DNA of 51,740 nucleotides from the IMG/VR virus record IMGVR_UViG_3300050821_006825, positions 1-51,740 of that record. One strand, 5' to 3'. A program made the position numbers and the translations under genes. Positions 34,401 through 40,942 of the stretch are shown in pieces (position 1 is the stretch's first letter; each line of letters begins with the position of its first letter). Below the pieces are notes generated by a model. The model worked only from the letters and a program-made list of their open reading frames with translations, did no database searches and was not told the DNA's origin. Origin of the DNA: a virus.

Positions 34401-34797
34401 GGTTGTCGAGGTACCAATTGAGCATCGTGCTATCGCCTTTGAGCAGACCTTGTGGCACAAGCCCCAGCGGGCACGCCGACGTAAAGATGATCCCCTCCTT
34501 GTACTTCACGATGTCATCGTTGGTGACTCGCCCAACGTGATGGAAGTGATCCCGATCGGAGGTTGCGTTAGTCAGTCGCCAGAGGTTGCGCAGACCTTCA
34601 TCGGTCATGGCCAGGGCGATTAGGTGCGCCTGGTCACGCTCGTTTTTCTTGAGGTCATCGAATTTCACCCCGTGGTATAGCTCCGCCCCGAACACAGGGT
34701 TGAGGCCACGGCTGCGCATGGCTTTGTCGAACTCGATGTGGCCCGCGACTACCCCGTGATCGGTCAGCCCGCAAAACGGGCACTTGATCTCAAGCAT
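31462..34797 (-). CDS. dnaE: DNA polymerase III alpha subunit (C-family replicative polymerase)
   Basis: 1111 residues from ATG 34797. The PHP domain begins abruptly at 'CGLTDHGVVAGHIEF', lacking the usual first strand with its His-x-His motif. The polymerase core has 'VGPGRGSSAGAIVAYALG' and the catalytic triad in 'FPDIDTDF' (Asp398, Asp400, Asp402), then 'YSFNKSHAVAYAI' in the fingers. A C-terminal OB-like region follows. The missing N-terminus is encoded just upstream in the same frame (from ATG 34875) but is broken by a TGA at 34839-34837. The enzyme would be made by reinitiation, readthrough or splicing. It is the phage replicative polymerase. Confidence 0.9.
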   Translation of the reverse strand: MLEIKCPFCGLTDHGVVAGHIEFDKAMRSRGLNPVFGAELYHGVKFDDLKKNERDQAHLIALAMTDEGLRNLWRLTNATSDRDHFHHVGRVTNDDIVKYKEGIIFTSACPLGLVPQGLLKGDSTMLNWYLDNLGDNFRMEITTYPGDVEWRDSDSEDDEDVVVTPRLINELVVDAAQERGVKITYGDDGHYARPDQYEEHDMYIAAQTRQSIYTPVEDRKMWHPPGALCIKDEKTVRENLGYLPESVVDEAIANTYEIGEAADAHLPDVGKAHMPLFVPGDCPWLDDPGEDVATLFTRLVSEGIERIYAGTEHEVEAVEKAIHEMEVLMEDHLEHYFLLAWDVIQFCKMEGINVGPGRGSSAGAIVAYALGITDVDPLHYDLYFERFWNKGRTDGFPDIDTDFAKSRRGEILDYLIDRIGYERVCSIGTITRMKPVAVIEKLAMACEIDHVEMEQLKKIVKQTKDIEIHGHEQIGWSPEFEPDKVIYVNSSTEMNPEGDKVGEEIQEWIESGKDSVVQGKRTKFVEMCEHACSRNSNYGIHASGIVVADIDLSDYAPAYRRGGKDGIPATQFPMSTVEKRMLLKLDVLGLKTLDTLAEWDKLMKAKGVETEWSGLDLQDHPEEMWDLLEEGFVSGVFQVETPSGKKLAEKLKPRSIEELAVLGSLNRPGPQRDGVPNRYIARMEGRSEITYPHPMLEQILKPTYGLFVYQEQIIRFMGALGYSLGDADAVRKILGKKHPEKLSEIFDGFNEWDEKGFLTTAIEKGFTKESATEVWKSIEGFASYSFNKSHAVAYAIIGFRCLYAKYHGPQEFYIACIRTVDKQKRAELTPEYIKEARRAGIKVLPPDIRYSQAQVDVHDGNIYFGFGDVKGVGTSGEYLVTLRDEEKFEIETPEAFEEMLQCYNDIALAGKKQALAEGTPYPADWKSPKQMLNEKKLSLIHAAGAWDDLEETAVDLKTKQKCELELLSVILTDNTEEILAEHEETLEQCDSWDAAVLSWEDKEADPEHAIEWEYEDDGEEVPMSKRYRDYRLPGIITNVKPTKVKATGKAMGIITIECGRHELSFACFSNKWPSNKFLFKPHNVGIFTVRQSPPSERRGEGYHFETGKILT

Positions 34798-34875
34798 GCG
34801 CTCCGCGATCTCATCAACCGTGGACCAGCCGTCGAGTCAAAGGGACGAGTACTCGCTATGAACGTGGAGTGACAT
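34798..34875 (-). other. dnaE N-terminal segment with in-frame TGA
   Basis: Read leftward from ATG 34875 in the dnaE frame, the DNA encodes MSLHVHSEYSSL, TGA, LDGWSTVDEIAER and then dnaE. This is exactly the conserved start of DnaE PHP domains, with a 2-codon insertion (TTTGAC-like) that includes the stop. The TGA is followed by C, the leakiest context. It overlaps the last six codons of the endonuclease gene upstream. Two more copies of the HSEYSSL coding stretch lie at 35758-35781 and 35574-35596. Confidence 0.75.
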
Positions 34876-35545
34876 CGCCCCTGATCACCCCCTCACACAA
34901 AGCAACAAACTCTGCTATGTGGCCCTTTGTGGGTCTTTGATCGATGACGTAGAGAGGGTGACCATAGATATCTTGGAAGAGCTTCCTCTTCTCTGCCTTA
35001 CCGGGCTTATCCCAACCTGTGATCTCCACGTAGATATCCTTGCCATTGAGACGAATGTCTGGGCAGTAGGTTCCTTGACCATCCAGGTCAAATCTAATCG
35101 CCTCATACTCAAACTCTACGTTAGCAGCTTTGAGAGCAAGCAGGTAGTCTCGCTCCCACGTTGAGCGTACCCAGAACCCAAGATCCTCTACAAACTGGCC
35201 GTGGCCCCAACCTCGGTAGTTGGTAGGAGTGCGACCATAGAAAGGGTTGCTCGTCGGGTCTTTAGCGTACCGATCCTTTTGAGCTTGAGATATGATCGCC
35301 TTTTGCTTATCGGTCATTGGATCACGCGGGCGATCTTGCGCCAAACATGACTTAGAGCAATACTTTCGCCATGTCGCGTGGCTCGGAACTACTTCGAAAG
35401 TGTTGCTGCATTCTTTGCGAGCGCATTCCAATACAATCTTCTGTACCCGTGGCTTATCCAGCCAACGCAAATGCAAAGCAAGCCCGGCACCTGATTTGAA
35501 GGTATGTCCACAATGATCGCAGGTCTTTGGATTTTGTTTTCTCAT
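34856..35545 (-). CDS. PD-(D/E)XK / Vsr-like homing endonuclease candidate
   Basis: About 229 residues from ATG 35545 (a GTG at 35593 would extend it by 16). The N-terminus has zinc-finger pairs: 'CDHCGHTF' with later His, and 'CARKECSNTF' with 'KYCSKSC'. The C-terminal ~110 residues look like a nuclease: 'STWERDYLLAL', 'TYCPDIRL', 'IYVEITGW', resembling the E...D...E-x-T/K core of Vsr-type homing enzymes. It lies between repeated copies of the dnaE start, suggesting mobility at that target. The nuclease family is inferred from motif shape. Confidence 0.65.
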   Translation of the reverse strand: MRKQNPKTCDHCGHTFKSGAGLALHLRWLDKPRVQKIVLECARKECSNTFEVVPSHATWRKYCSKSCLAQDRPRDPMTDKQKAIISQAQKDRYAKDPTSNPFYGRTPTNYRGWGHGQFVEDLGFWVRSTWERDYLLALKAANVEFEYEAIRFDLDGQGTYCPDIRLNGKDIYVEITGWDKPGKAEKRKLFQDIYGHPLYVIDQRPTKGHIAEFVALCEGVIRGDVTPRS

Positions 35546-35592
35546 AACTATTAGATTACAGAACTTGACAGTATTCCAGCGAAGAATACTCA

Positions 35593-35796
35593 CTATCTAT
35601 CCTGAGGGATCACTACAAACGTGCGTCGGGGATAAACACAACCATTCGCTTTATCGTTGGTCGTTGGATATCGACATTTGGGAAACTCAATCACATCTCC
35701 GTCGCCTGTAAAGCTGATCCCATGCACGGGACACTCATGGGCTGTCCATTTACGTTGATCGAGAGAGGAGTACTCGCTATGTACGTGAAGACTCAT
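35593..35796 (-). CDS. Short ORF starting with the dnaE N-terminal sequence
   Basis: 67 residues. It begins MSLHVHSEYSSLD, the conserved first PHP strand of DnaE. After residue 13 it changes to an unrelated Cys-containing sequence ('AHECPVHG', 'FPKCRYP', 'GCVYP'), possibly a zinc-binding unit. The upstream gene's stop lies inside its codons 5-6, the same overlap seen at 34875. It is best read as the original 5' end of dnaE cut by an insertion, or as a first exon. Whether the 67-residue product is made is unknown. Confidence 0.55.
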   Translation of the reverse strand: MSLHVHSEYSSLDQRKWTAHECPVHGISFTGDGDVIEFPKCRYPTTNDKANGCVYPRRTFVVIPQDR

Positions 35797-35995
35797 AGTC
35801 TATCCAATCACTCCAGTAGGGGTTGAGGCGATTAGCCCAGTGCATCAGCGCAAATTTCTGAAGAACGTGGATAGCAGGGATTCCCTCGTTGACGAAGTTG
35901 TGAGGGTTGCCGTCATAGAGATCACGAATAGCATCCATGACCTCTACCGTTGCGTCTATGACGCGCTGCTCCTTAGGTGTTAGCTGTGAGTCCAT
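35777..35995 (-). CDS. Hypothetical protein
   Basis: A 72-residue protein overlapping the RNase H gene by 23 bases and the next ORF by 20 bases. It is helical ('EQRVIDATVEVMDAIRDLYDG') with an aromatic C-terminal part ('MHWANRLNPYWSDWIDYES'). No family recognised. The overlaps support it as part of the leftward operon. Confidence 0.6.
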   Translation of the reverse strand: MDSQLTPKEQRVIDATVEVMDAIRDLYDGNPHNFVNEGIPAIHVLQKFALMHWANRLNPYWSDWIDYESSRT

Positions 35996-36410
35996 TCTTC
36001 CTTGCGTTGCCTGCTAGCTCATCGACTAGCTGATTGTAGTGGCTTTCGTGGTGGCCCTTGACCCACACGAACTCAACGTACTTGTGCTGCTCGATAGCAT
36101 CATCGATCTCGAACCACAGATCCTCGTTCTTTTTGCGTGCCCGCTGGCGGTCCATCGCCCCCAACCCAACGTACTCGCTGTCGCTGTAGACAAGGACATT
36201 GCACGGGCCAAGAGTCTCGACCAAATGGTTCAAGCCCTCGACCCATGCCTGCATCTCCATGCGATTATTCGTCGTGTCAGGGACATAGCCGGAGCCAATC
36301 TCCTCACCGCCGAAGCAATCAATGGCGACCCATGCCCATCCACCGGAGCCGTCCTTGTAGTAGGACGACCCATCGGTGAATAGAGCAATGCCTTTCTGCG
36401 GATCAAGCAC
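35973..36410 (-). CDS. rnhA: Ribonuclease H
   Basis: A 145-residue protein, GTG start. All type 1 RNase H motifs are present: 'LFTDGSS' (Asp13), 'NNRMEMQAW' (Glu), 'VLVYSDSEYV' (Asp), 'FVWVKGHHESHYNQLVDELA' (His loop and final Asp). Length matches the family (about 150). It would remove RNA primers laid down by the primase gene nearby. Confidence 0.9.
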   Translation of the reverse strand: MLDPQKGIALFTDGSSYYKDGSGGWAWVAIDCFGGEEIGSGYVPDTTNNRMEMQAWVEGLNHLVETLGPCNVLVYSDSEYVGLGAMDRQRARKKNEDLWFEIDDAIEQHKYVEFVWVKGHHESHYNQLVDELAGNARKNGLTANT

Positions 36411-36415
36411 GCGCG

Positions 36416-37501
36416 TTACTTCCGCGCTGCTGCTCTCTCGGCTGCCTTTTTGCGCAACTCCGCCATGCGAGACTCAGGAGTCTGTTTGGTCGAAGATGCT
36501 TTTTTCGCAGCTTTGCGAGCAGGTTTTACCTCCTCGGTCGGCTCCGGGTCAGACGCGGGCTCGTTCGGCTCATCCCCATCGGTATCAGCCTCCGGCTCCG
36601 CCTCTTTCGCTTTCGTCGTACGACGCGAAGCAGCGCGGCTCCTCGGAGGGTCTTTGTCCTTCTTGTTGTTTTTCTTTTTCTTGTTGCCGAACTTGTCCAT
36701 CGACTCCGTGACGCCACCAAGCAACTCCTGGTAACGCTCGTCATCGATCAACTCCTCTTCGCGGAGGTCGAGGAGCTTTTTGCCGATAGCAAGAGCCGCA
36801 TCCTCCGCAGACAGATCCTCGATCTCGTCCAAGAGAGGAGTCAACTCATCGCCCAGGTAGCTGATGCCGTCGATGTACCCGACGAGGTTGGACAGATCGA
36901 TCGGCAGTTCGTCGTAACCGACAAGCTGGTAGGTCGTGGTCTTGTCCTTGCCAATGCGGGTAATCTTCAGCGCCGTCGCGGTGACCGGAGCCTCGTTGGC
37001 ATCGTAGTTGCTGATCTGGTTGAAGAAGTTGTTCGGGCTCTGGGCTACGTACCCGATAGCCGGAGCGGTCACTTCTTCTGTCTCGCCAGTAGCCTCGCCG
37101 TCATCATCAAAGATGCGACGCTCGTACTCGATCGTCTTGACCTCGAAGCCACGCGGCTTGCGACGTTTGTTCACGATCTCCACGACCGGCTCTAGCTCGA
37201 CCGCGATAGCGACGTTGGTTTTGCGCACGGTGGCATCCCAATCGTCCACGAATCCGTCGCCGCGCTCTCCGAAGAACGGGTCGGTCTTCGACACAGTTTC
37301 CTGGAAGAAGCCACTGTCCGTCGGAATGTACTGGATCATGTCGAAGAGCGGCATGTCCTCTACCTCATTGAGGAAGAGAATATAGTGCTCCTCTTGGTCA
37401 TCCTTCCAGTAGATCGACGGAAGGAAGGGGCGGAACTCACCGCCGTCGGACGATTTAGCTGCGTCCTGGATTGCTGCGGAACCTCTGCGAATTTCAGACA
37501 T
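36416..37501 (-). CDS. Putative single-stranded DNA-binding protein
   Basis: A 361-residue protein with a ribosome binding site AAAGGAG upstream. The N-terminal ~200 residues are strand-rich ('RPFLPSIYWKDDQEEHYILFLN'), like phage gp32-type OB-fold proteins. An acidic helical region follows. Then comes a long disordered Lys/Arg/Glu/Ala-rich tail (residues ~270-361), with alternating acidic and basic runs. Position among primase, RNase H and polymerase genes fits ssDNA binding. It has its own TGCTACACT promoter and a palindrome in the leader (37521-37532), suggesting strong, perhaps self-regulated expression. Confidence 0.5.
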   Translation of the reverse strand: MSEIRRGSAAIQDAAKSSDGGEFRPFLPSIYWKDDQEEHYILFLNEVEDMPLFDMIQYIPTDSGFFQETVSKTDPFFGERGDGFVDDWDATVRKTNVAIAVELEPVVEIVNKRRKPRGFEVKTIEYERRIFDDDGEATGETEEVTAPAIGYVAQSPNNFFNQISNYDANEAPVTATALKITRIGKDKTTTYQLVGYDELPIDLSNLVGYIDGISYLGDELTPLLDEIEDLSAEDAALAIGKKLLDLREEELIDDERYQELLGGVTESMDKFGNKKKKNNKKDKDPPRSRAASRRTTKAKEAEPEADTDGDEPNEPASDPEPTEEVKPARKAAKKASSTKQTPESRMAELRKKAAERAAARK

Positions 37502-37520
37502 CTAGTCTTTCTCCTTTGGC

Positions 37521-37559
37521 CGGGCATGCCCGATTGCCGTTGTCGTTGTGAGTGTAGCA
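37521..37559 (-). promoter_or_regulatory. Promoter and leader palindrome of the putative SSB gene
   Basis: Reading leftward, the extended -10 TGCTACACT (37559-37551) matches the shared phage motif. No good -35 is seen. The leader of about 40 nt contains a perfect 12-bp palindrome CGGGCATGCCCG (37521-37532), then AAAGGAG and the ATG at 37501. The palindrome could be an operator or an RNA hairpin that modulates translation. Confidence 0.55.
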
Positions 37560-37582
37560 GGGTCCTTCTGGACCGAACTAGA

Positions 37583-37735
37583 TTACTCTGATGGAGAGTC
37601 TAGCACTCGCCTACGCTCAGCCTCAGTGAGGTCTTGGGCGTTGGTCTTGCCTAGACGACGAAGCTCCGTACCAATGCGCTCGTGATCCTCGGGGGATAGA
37701 ACCTCCGCTTTCTCGACCGACTGGTACTTCGTCAT
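37583..37735 (-). CDS. Small hypothetical protein (50 residues)
   Basis: This short ORF fills the gap between the primase and the SSB promoter. It begins MTKYQSVEKAEVLSPEDHER and is charged and helical. A GGTGATGGGA stretch before the ATG can serve as a ribosome binding site. It has ordinary phage codon use and spacing to the primase stop (19 bases). No family recognised. Confidence 0.6.
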   Translation of the reverse strand: MTKYQSVEKAEVLSPEDHERIGTELRRLGKTNAQDLTEAERRRVLDSPSE

Positions 37736-37754
37736 TCCCATCACCTATTAGCTC

Positions 37755-38855
37755 TCAGAAGATCCCGAAAACATCGTCCTCTATGGCCGTTTCCAAGTGG
37801 TCGTACAGGTTGCCCACAGGATCATCGGTTTTCATGTAGTCACCCAGATCTGCTCCCTCGCCTAGCTCTACGGGCTTCAGCACAGTCACGTCGATGTAGC
37901 GCTCCAGGTAGGCTCGCCCGACGGTGACGAACTTGGTACCGGGCTCGTCATTATCGGGTGCCAGGATCACCCCATCCTGGAAGCGACGCAGTAGACGTAG
38001 CTGTCCCTCCGTGATCCCCGATCCGAAGGCACAGACGGCTGGGATTTTCATGCTTTCGAGGAAGCCCACGGTCGGGCCAGACTCCACCACTACTACCCGA
38101 TTAGCGGGATGTTTGATCGCGCGATCGTAGTTGTAGATGGTCTGCGTTTTGGGGAAGTCGCTGGTGTTTGTGTACTTGGGGAGCCACTTAGGCGTACCTT
38201 TGCCGTGGTTGAGCCAGCGATGTTGCCAGCCAACCAGTCGGCCCTCCCAGAAGTGTGGGAAGACAATGCACGGCCCGAAGTAGTCTTCGGCGATCTTCTC
38301 GCCGCCCCGGATGGGAGCTACCTTCTTGTGGTTCGCGCCGTAGCAGAGACGATACGCCTGCTGGATCTCTTCGGAGATACCGCGTTCCTCGTACCAGGAG
38401 ATAGGGTTGCCGTCCAGGTCGAGCGCATGGTAGGCCGGGTCGAACTGTTTCAGAACGTGCTCGTTGAAGTAGGGCATCCTGTCACCCTTCTTCTCCGCGT
38501 AGTCATCGAGCAGTTTCATGAAGTCATCCACGAACTCGGTATCCGTGCGCGTGTCACCGTGAGCGAACTGGTGTAGCCACTCGGTCGCTGTCTCTTCGTC
38601 GGAGTGACAGAACTCCATCGCTAGCGATAGCAATGTGCCACCGCCGCACACGAAGCAGTGATAGACACGCTTCTCCCGGTTGATCGCAAACTTCCCGGTC
38701 GTGTCGCCGTGCTTGTGCAGGCTCCAGAGGTCAGGGCAGTAACCTACGTCCTCGCCTGCGCGGTGTTCGAGCGGTTCAAAGTTGATCGCCTCCTCGAAAG
38801 CATCGAGGTCGATAGCGTCTACGAAGTCCTTGTACTCCAGTTTATGCCTACTCAT
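37755..38855 (-). CDS. DnaG-type DNA primase
   Basis: A 366-residue protein. The N-terminal zinc domain has 'GYCPDLWSLHKHGD', then 'VYHCFVCGGG' (Cys, His, CxxC). The Toprim core has 'RVVVVESGPTVGFLES' (catalytic Glu), and 'GVILAPDNDEPGT' (D-x-D). No helicase domain is fused; the helicase is the neighbouring 39122 gene. It is shorter than bacterial DnaG (about 600), as for many phage primases. The ATG overlaps the upstream TAG. Confidence 0.85.
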   Translation of the reverse strand: MSRHKLEYKDFVDAIDLDAFEEAINFEPLEHRAGEDVGYCPDLWSLHKHGDTTGKFAINREKRVYHCFVCGGGTLLSLAMEFCHSDEETATEWLHQFAHGDTRTDTEFVDDFMKLLDDYAEKKGDRMPYFNEHVLKQFDPAYHALDLDGNPISWYEERGISEEIQQAYRLCYGANHKKVAPIRGGEKIAEDYFGPCIVFPHFWEGRLVGWQHRWLNHGKGTPKWLPKYTNTSDFPKTQTIYNYDRAIKHPANRVVVVESGPTVGFLESMKIPAVCAFGSGITEGQLRLLRRFQDGVILAPDNDEPGTKFVTVGRAYLERYIDVTVLKPVELGEGADLGDYMKTDDPVGNLYDHLETAIEDDVFGIF

Positions 38856-39129
38856 CGTCGTCCTCTCCTTCTTGCATGCGTTTCACATGGCGTTCCCATG
38901 CTCGCTTTTCTTCGATTTCCTCCTCATCCATCTCTTTCTCCAGGAAGTCTAGACACGCCATGTGAAACCACCGGCTGAGCGGAGCGTCACCCTCGATCAA
39001 CATACAGGTGTCGTCGGGAGGATTACCACACGGGCACGGCCCGACCTCCTCAGGATCATCTAGCCAGCTAGGGATAGGAGATGGGTCTTCCACCGCTCTC
39101 TTGCGCCGTGTGATCCTGACCTCACTCAT
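38848..39129 (-). CDS. Zinc-finger-like small protein
   Basis: A 93-residue protein between helicase and primase genes, overlapping both (ATGAGTGA and ATGAGTAG junctions). It contains 'CPCGNPPDDTCMLIEGD' and 'WFHMACLDF', a C-x-C...C...H-x2-C set like a RING/PHD-type zinc site. The C-terminal third is a charged helix. Its position suggests a primosome accessory, but no homologue was recognised. Confidence 0.6.
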   Translation of the reverse strand: MSEVRITRRKRAVEDPSPIPSWLDDPEEVGPCPCGNPPDDTCMLIEGDAPLSRWFHMACLDFLEKEMDEEEIEEKRAWERHVKRMQEGEDDDE

Positions 39130-40339
39130 CGTCCTCCACCACTCCGACGATCTCGAAGTTGCAGCGGCGCGTCAGATCCACTTCGACTTCCCAGTTGCAG
39201 AAGTCATGGTTACGGCTGATGAGGGTGCCCACTTCCAAACGCTTGGACTTGCGCATCTCCTTGCTGGCCCACAGGCCGAGCGCGAGCGTAGCTGTCTCCT
39301 CGATAGCGGACGAGCCCTTGAGTTGCTGCACCGACGGCATTTTGTCTGCGTTCATGACCGAACGGTTGAACTGATGGGCGAAGCAGATGTGGTCCGTCAG
39401 GTTGCGGGAGCGGTCAAGTACCTCCCAGTACTTGCCGGTTTCGTTCCAGGCACCCAGCGACTTACCACCTACCTCTACGTACTGAAGCTGATCCACCCAG
39501 ATCGATCCTGCCCCGGCGTCTTGAGCCTGTCCGATTAGATCATCCACCGAGCGTTCTCCCTGCGGAGGCTGAACGATCTTGTAGACACCCATTTCATCCA
39601 TGTCTTTAGCAACCTGTTTCATCATCTTTTGCTCGTCGCGCGTGATGGTGTTGTGGATGTACTTGTGCCACGGGATGTCCGAGATCATGCAGATCAAGCG
39701 CATGTTGGTTTCCTCGGCGGGAAGCTCCAGCGGGTAGAGCCAGGGGTAAGTCCCCTGGAAGATGTTTTCGATGACACCCTTGACCATGAACCAAGACTTC
39801 CAAGTCTTCGGGGGACCGGCGTACACAGTGATGCCTCGCTGGCCGTAGAAGTAGTCATCCAGGGTCTTGAATCCCAGGCTCGGGCCGGGTCCTTTAGTTG
39901 CCTTGTCCAGATAACCCTTGAGGGTGCGATCGACATCTCCCGTGCCGTACATTTCGCCGCGTCGGGCTAGCAGTTCGGTTAGCTCCTTGCCCTGCTGAAG
40001 GAGGAGTTTCGGAATGCTGGTCGGGTCCTCCTTGAAGCGCTCGCCGATGACACGTAGGGCCTTGCGCCCTCCGTTCTTCATGTAGCGCTCGCGCATGGTG
40101 TCGATCACGTAGCCGATGGCAGTCTCCGGCTCCGTGAAATCGATTTCGAACTCCTCATCCAAGACGGCCTCTGTCGCAACCTCCTCGTGGTCGCGGTAGT
40201 ATTGGTCCGCCCACTGGTAGATCGCGCGTACCGAGTCGTCCTCGATTAGCTCATCGCGGAATTTTTCCCCGCGCAGAACAACCCAAGCCTCCGGGTCTGG
40301 CAGATGACTAAGTAGCTCTATGTCCGGATCAACAGCCAT
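39122..40339 (-). CDS. DnaB-like replicative helicase
   Basis: A 405-residue protein. The N-terminal ~110 residues resemble the DnaB helical domain. The RecA-like core follows: 'PSLGFKTLDDYFYGQRGITVYAG', a Walker A variant 'GPPKTWKSWF' in which Trp replaces the usual last Gly, Walker B 'AGSIWVDQLQYVE', and 'HICFAHQFNR'. The last ~60 residues are strand-rich. It would unwind DNA for the phage polymerase and primase. A TGCTACGAT promoter ends 10 bases before its ATG. Confidence 0.75.
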   Translation of the reverse strand: MAVDPDIELLSHLPDPEAWVVLRGEKFRDELIEDDSVRAIYQWADQYYRDHEEVATEAVLDEEFEIDFTEPETAIGYVIDTMRERYMKNGGRKALRVIGERFKEDPTSIPKLLLQQGKELTELLARRGEMYGTGDVDRTLKGYLDKATKGPGPSLGFKTLDDYFYGQRGITVYAGPPKTWKSWFMVKGVIENIFQGTYPWLYPLELPAEETNMRLICMISDIPWHKYIHNTITRDEQKMMKQVAKDMDEMGVYKIVQPPQGERSVDDLIGQAQDAGAGSIWVDQLQYVEVGGKSLGAWNETGKYWEVLDRSRNLTDHICFAHQFNRSVMNADKMPSVQQLKGSSAIEETATLALGLWASKEMRKSKRLEVGTLISRNHDFCNWEVEVDLTRRCNFEIVGVVEDDE

Positions 40340-40349
40340 GGCGACCCTG

Positions 40350-40358
40350 ATCGTAGCA
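40350..40358 (-). promoter_or_regulatory. Extended -10 promoter of the DnaB-like gene
   Basis: TGCTACGAT read leftward (40358-40350), 10 bases before ATG 40339. It matches the shared extended -10 motif TGCTAYNNT. No clear -35 is present. The predicted leader is only a few bases. Confidence 0.45.
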
Positions 40359-40360
40359 GG

Positions 40361-40942
40361 TCACGTTGAGATCGGTTGCTCGCCGTAGGGGTAGTTATCC
40401 CAAGAGGTAAAAGCGTGATCGACCTCCGACTCTTCAGCGATCGAGGCGAGCGCAGCGTCTTCCAACGGACGTAGTTTTTCACTAGAGAACATCGGCAACC
40501 GACGCAACTCATTGTCTGGCCCGAACCCGTACGAGCCCATGCGAATCAACGGTGGGGAGTAGGCATGGATCGACACGGTAGGGATAGTGCCGGTGTGCTT
40601 GACGTTATGGATGTCATTGGGACCCAGACGGATGATATCACCCGCCCCATACACCACTCCGTGCGGACGTATGCCTCCTTCGCCGACGTGACGCAGGCGC
40701 TCCTCCTCTACCCAACCAGACACCACCTTGACGGCTACTGCCGAACCATCATGGTCATGGAATCCAGTCTCGTGGTTCTCCATCCAGCAGATTAGCCAGG
40801 AGTTGAAGTCCTCCGTCCAATCAAGCTCTACGTAGATGCGTTCGTTCGGATGATGCCTGACCAAGCTCCGCCATCGGTCCTCATCGAGAGCCAGATCCTT
40901 GACATATTGCTCTAGTTCATGGCTCGACAGGTGCATCGGCAT
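40361..40942 (-). CDS. Cysteine dioxygenase-like cupin
   Basis: A 193-residue protein. ATG 40942 has AGGAG 5 bases upstream; ATG 40957 does not. The cupin core has 'TGFHDHDGSAVAVKVVSG' with metal ligands His62 and His64, and 'DIHNVKHTG' with His112. It is followed by 'VSIHAYSPPL', in which Tyr128 matches the catalytic Tyr of cysteine dioxygenases. The family oxidises cysteine (or related thiols) to the sulfinic acid with Fe(II). The ligands and Tyr are all present, so activity is plausible. Finding it between replication genes in a phage is unusual. Substrate is unknown. Confidence 0.8.
   Translation of the reverse strand: MPMHLSSHELEQYVKDLALDEDRWRSLVRHHPNERIYVELDWTEDFNSWLICWMENHETGFHDHDGSAVAVKVVSGWVEEERLRHVGEGGIRPHGVVYGAGDIIRLGPNDIHNVKHTGTIPTVSIHAYSPPLIRMGSYGFGPDNELRRLPMFSSEKLRPLEDAALASIAEESEVDHAFTSWDNYPYGEQPIST

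Noticed and set aside
34834-35760. Group I intron in dnaE
   Set aside because: Joining the exons would restore the protein, but I could not place a 5' exon ending in T together with an intron ending in G, and I saw no P/Q/R/S core. It was kept as one of several explanations, not annotated.
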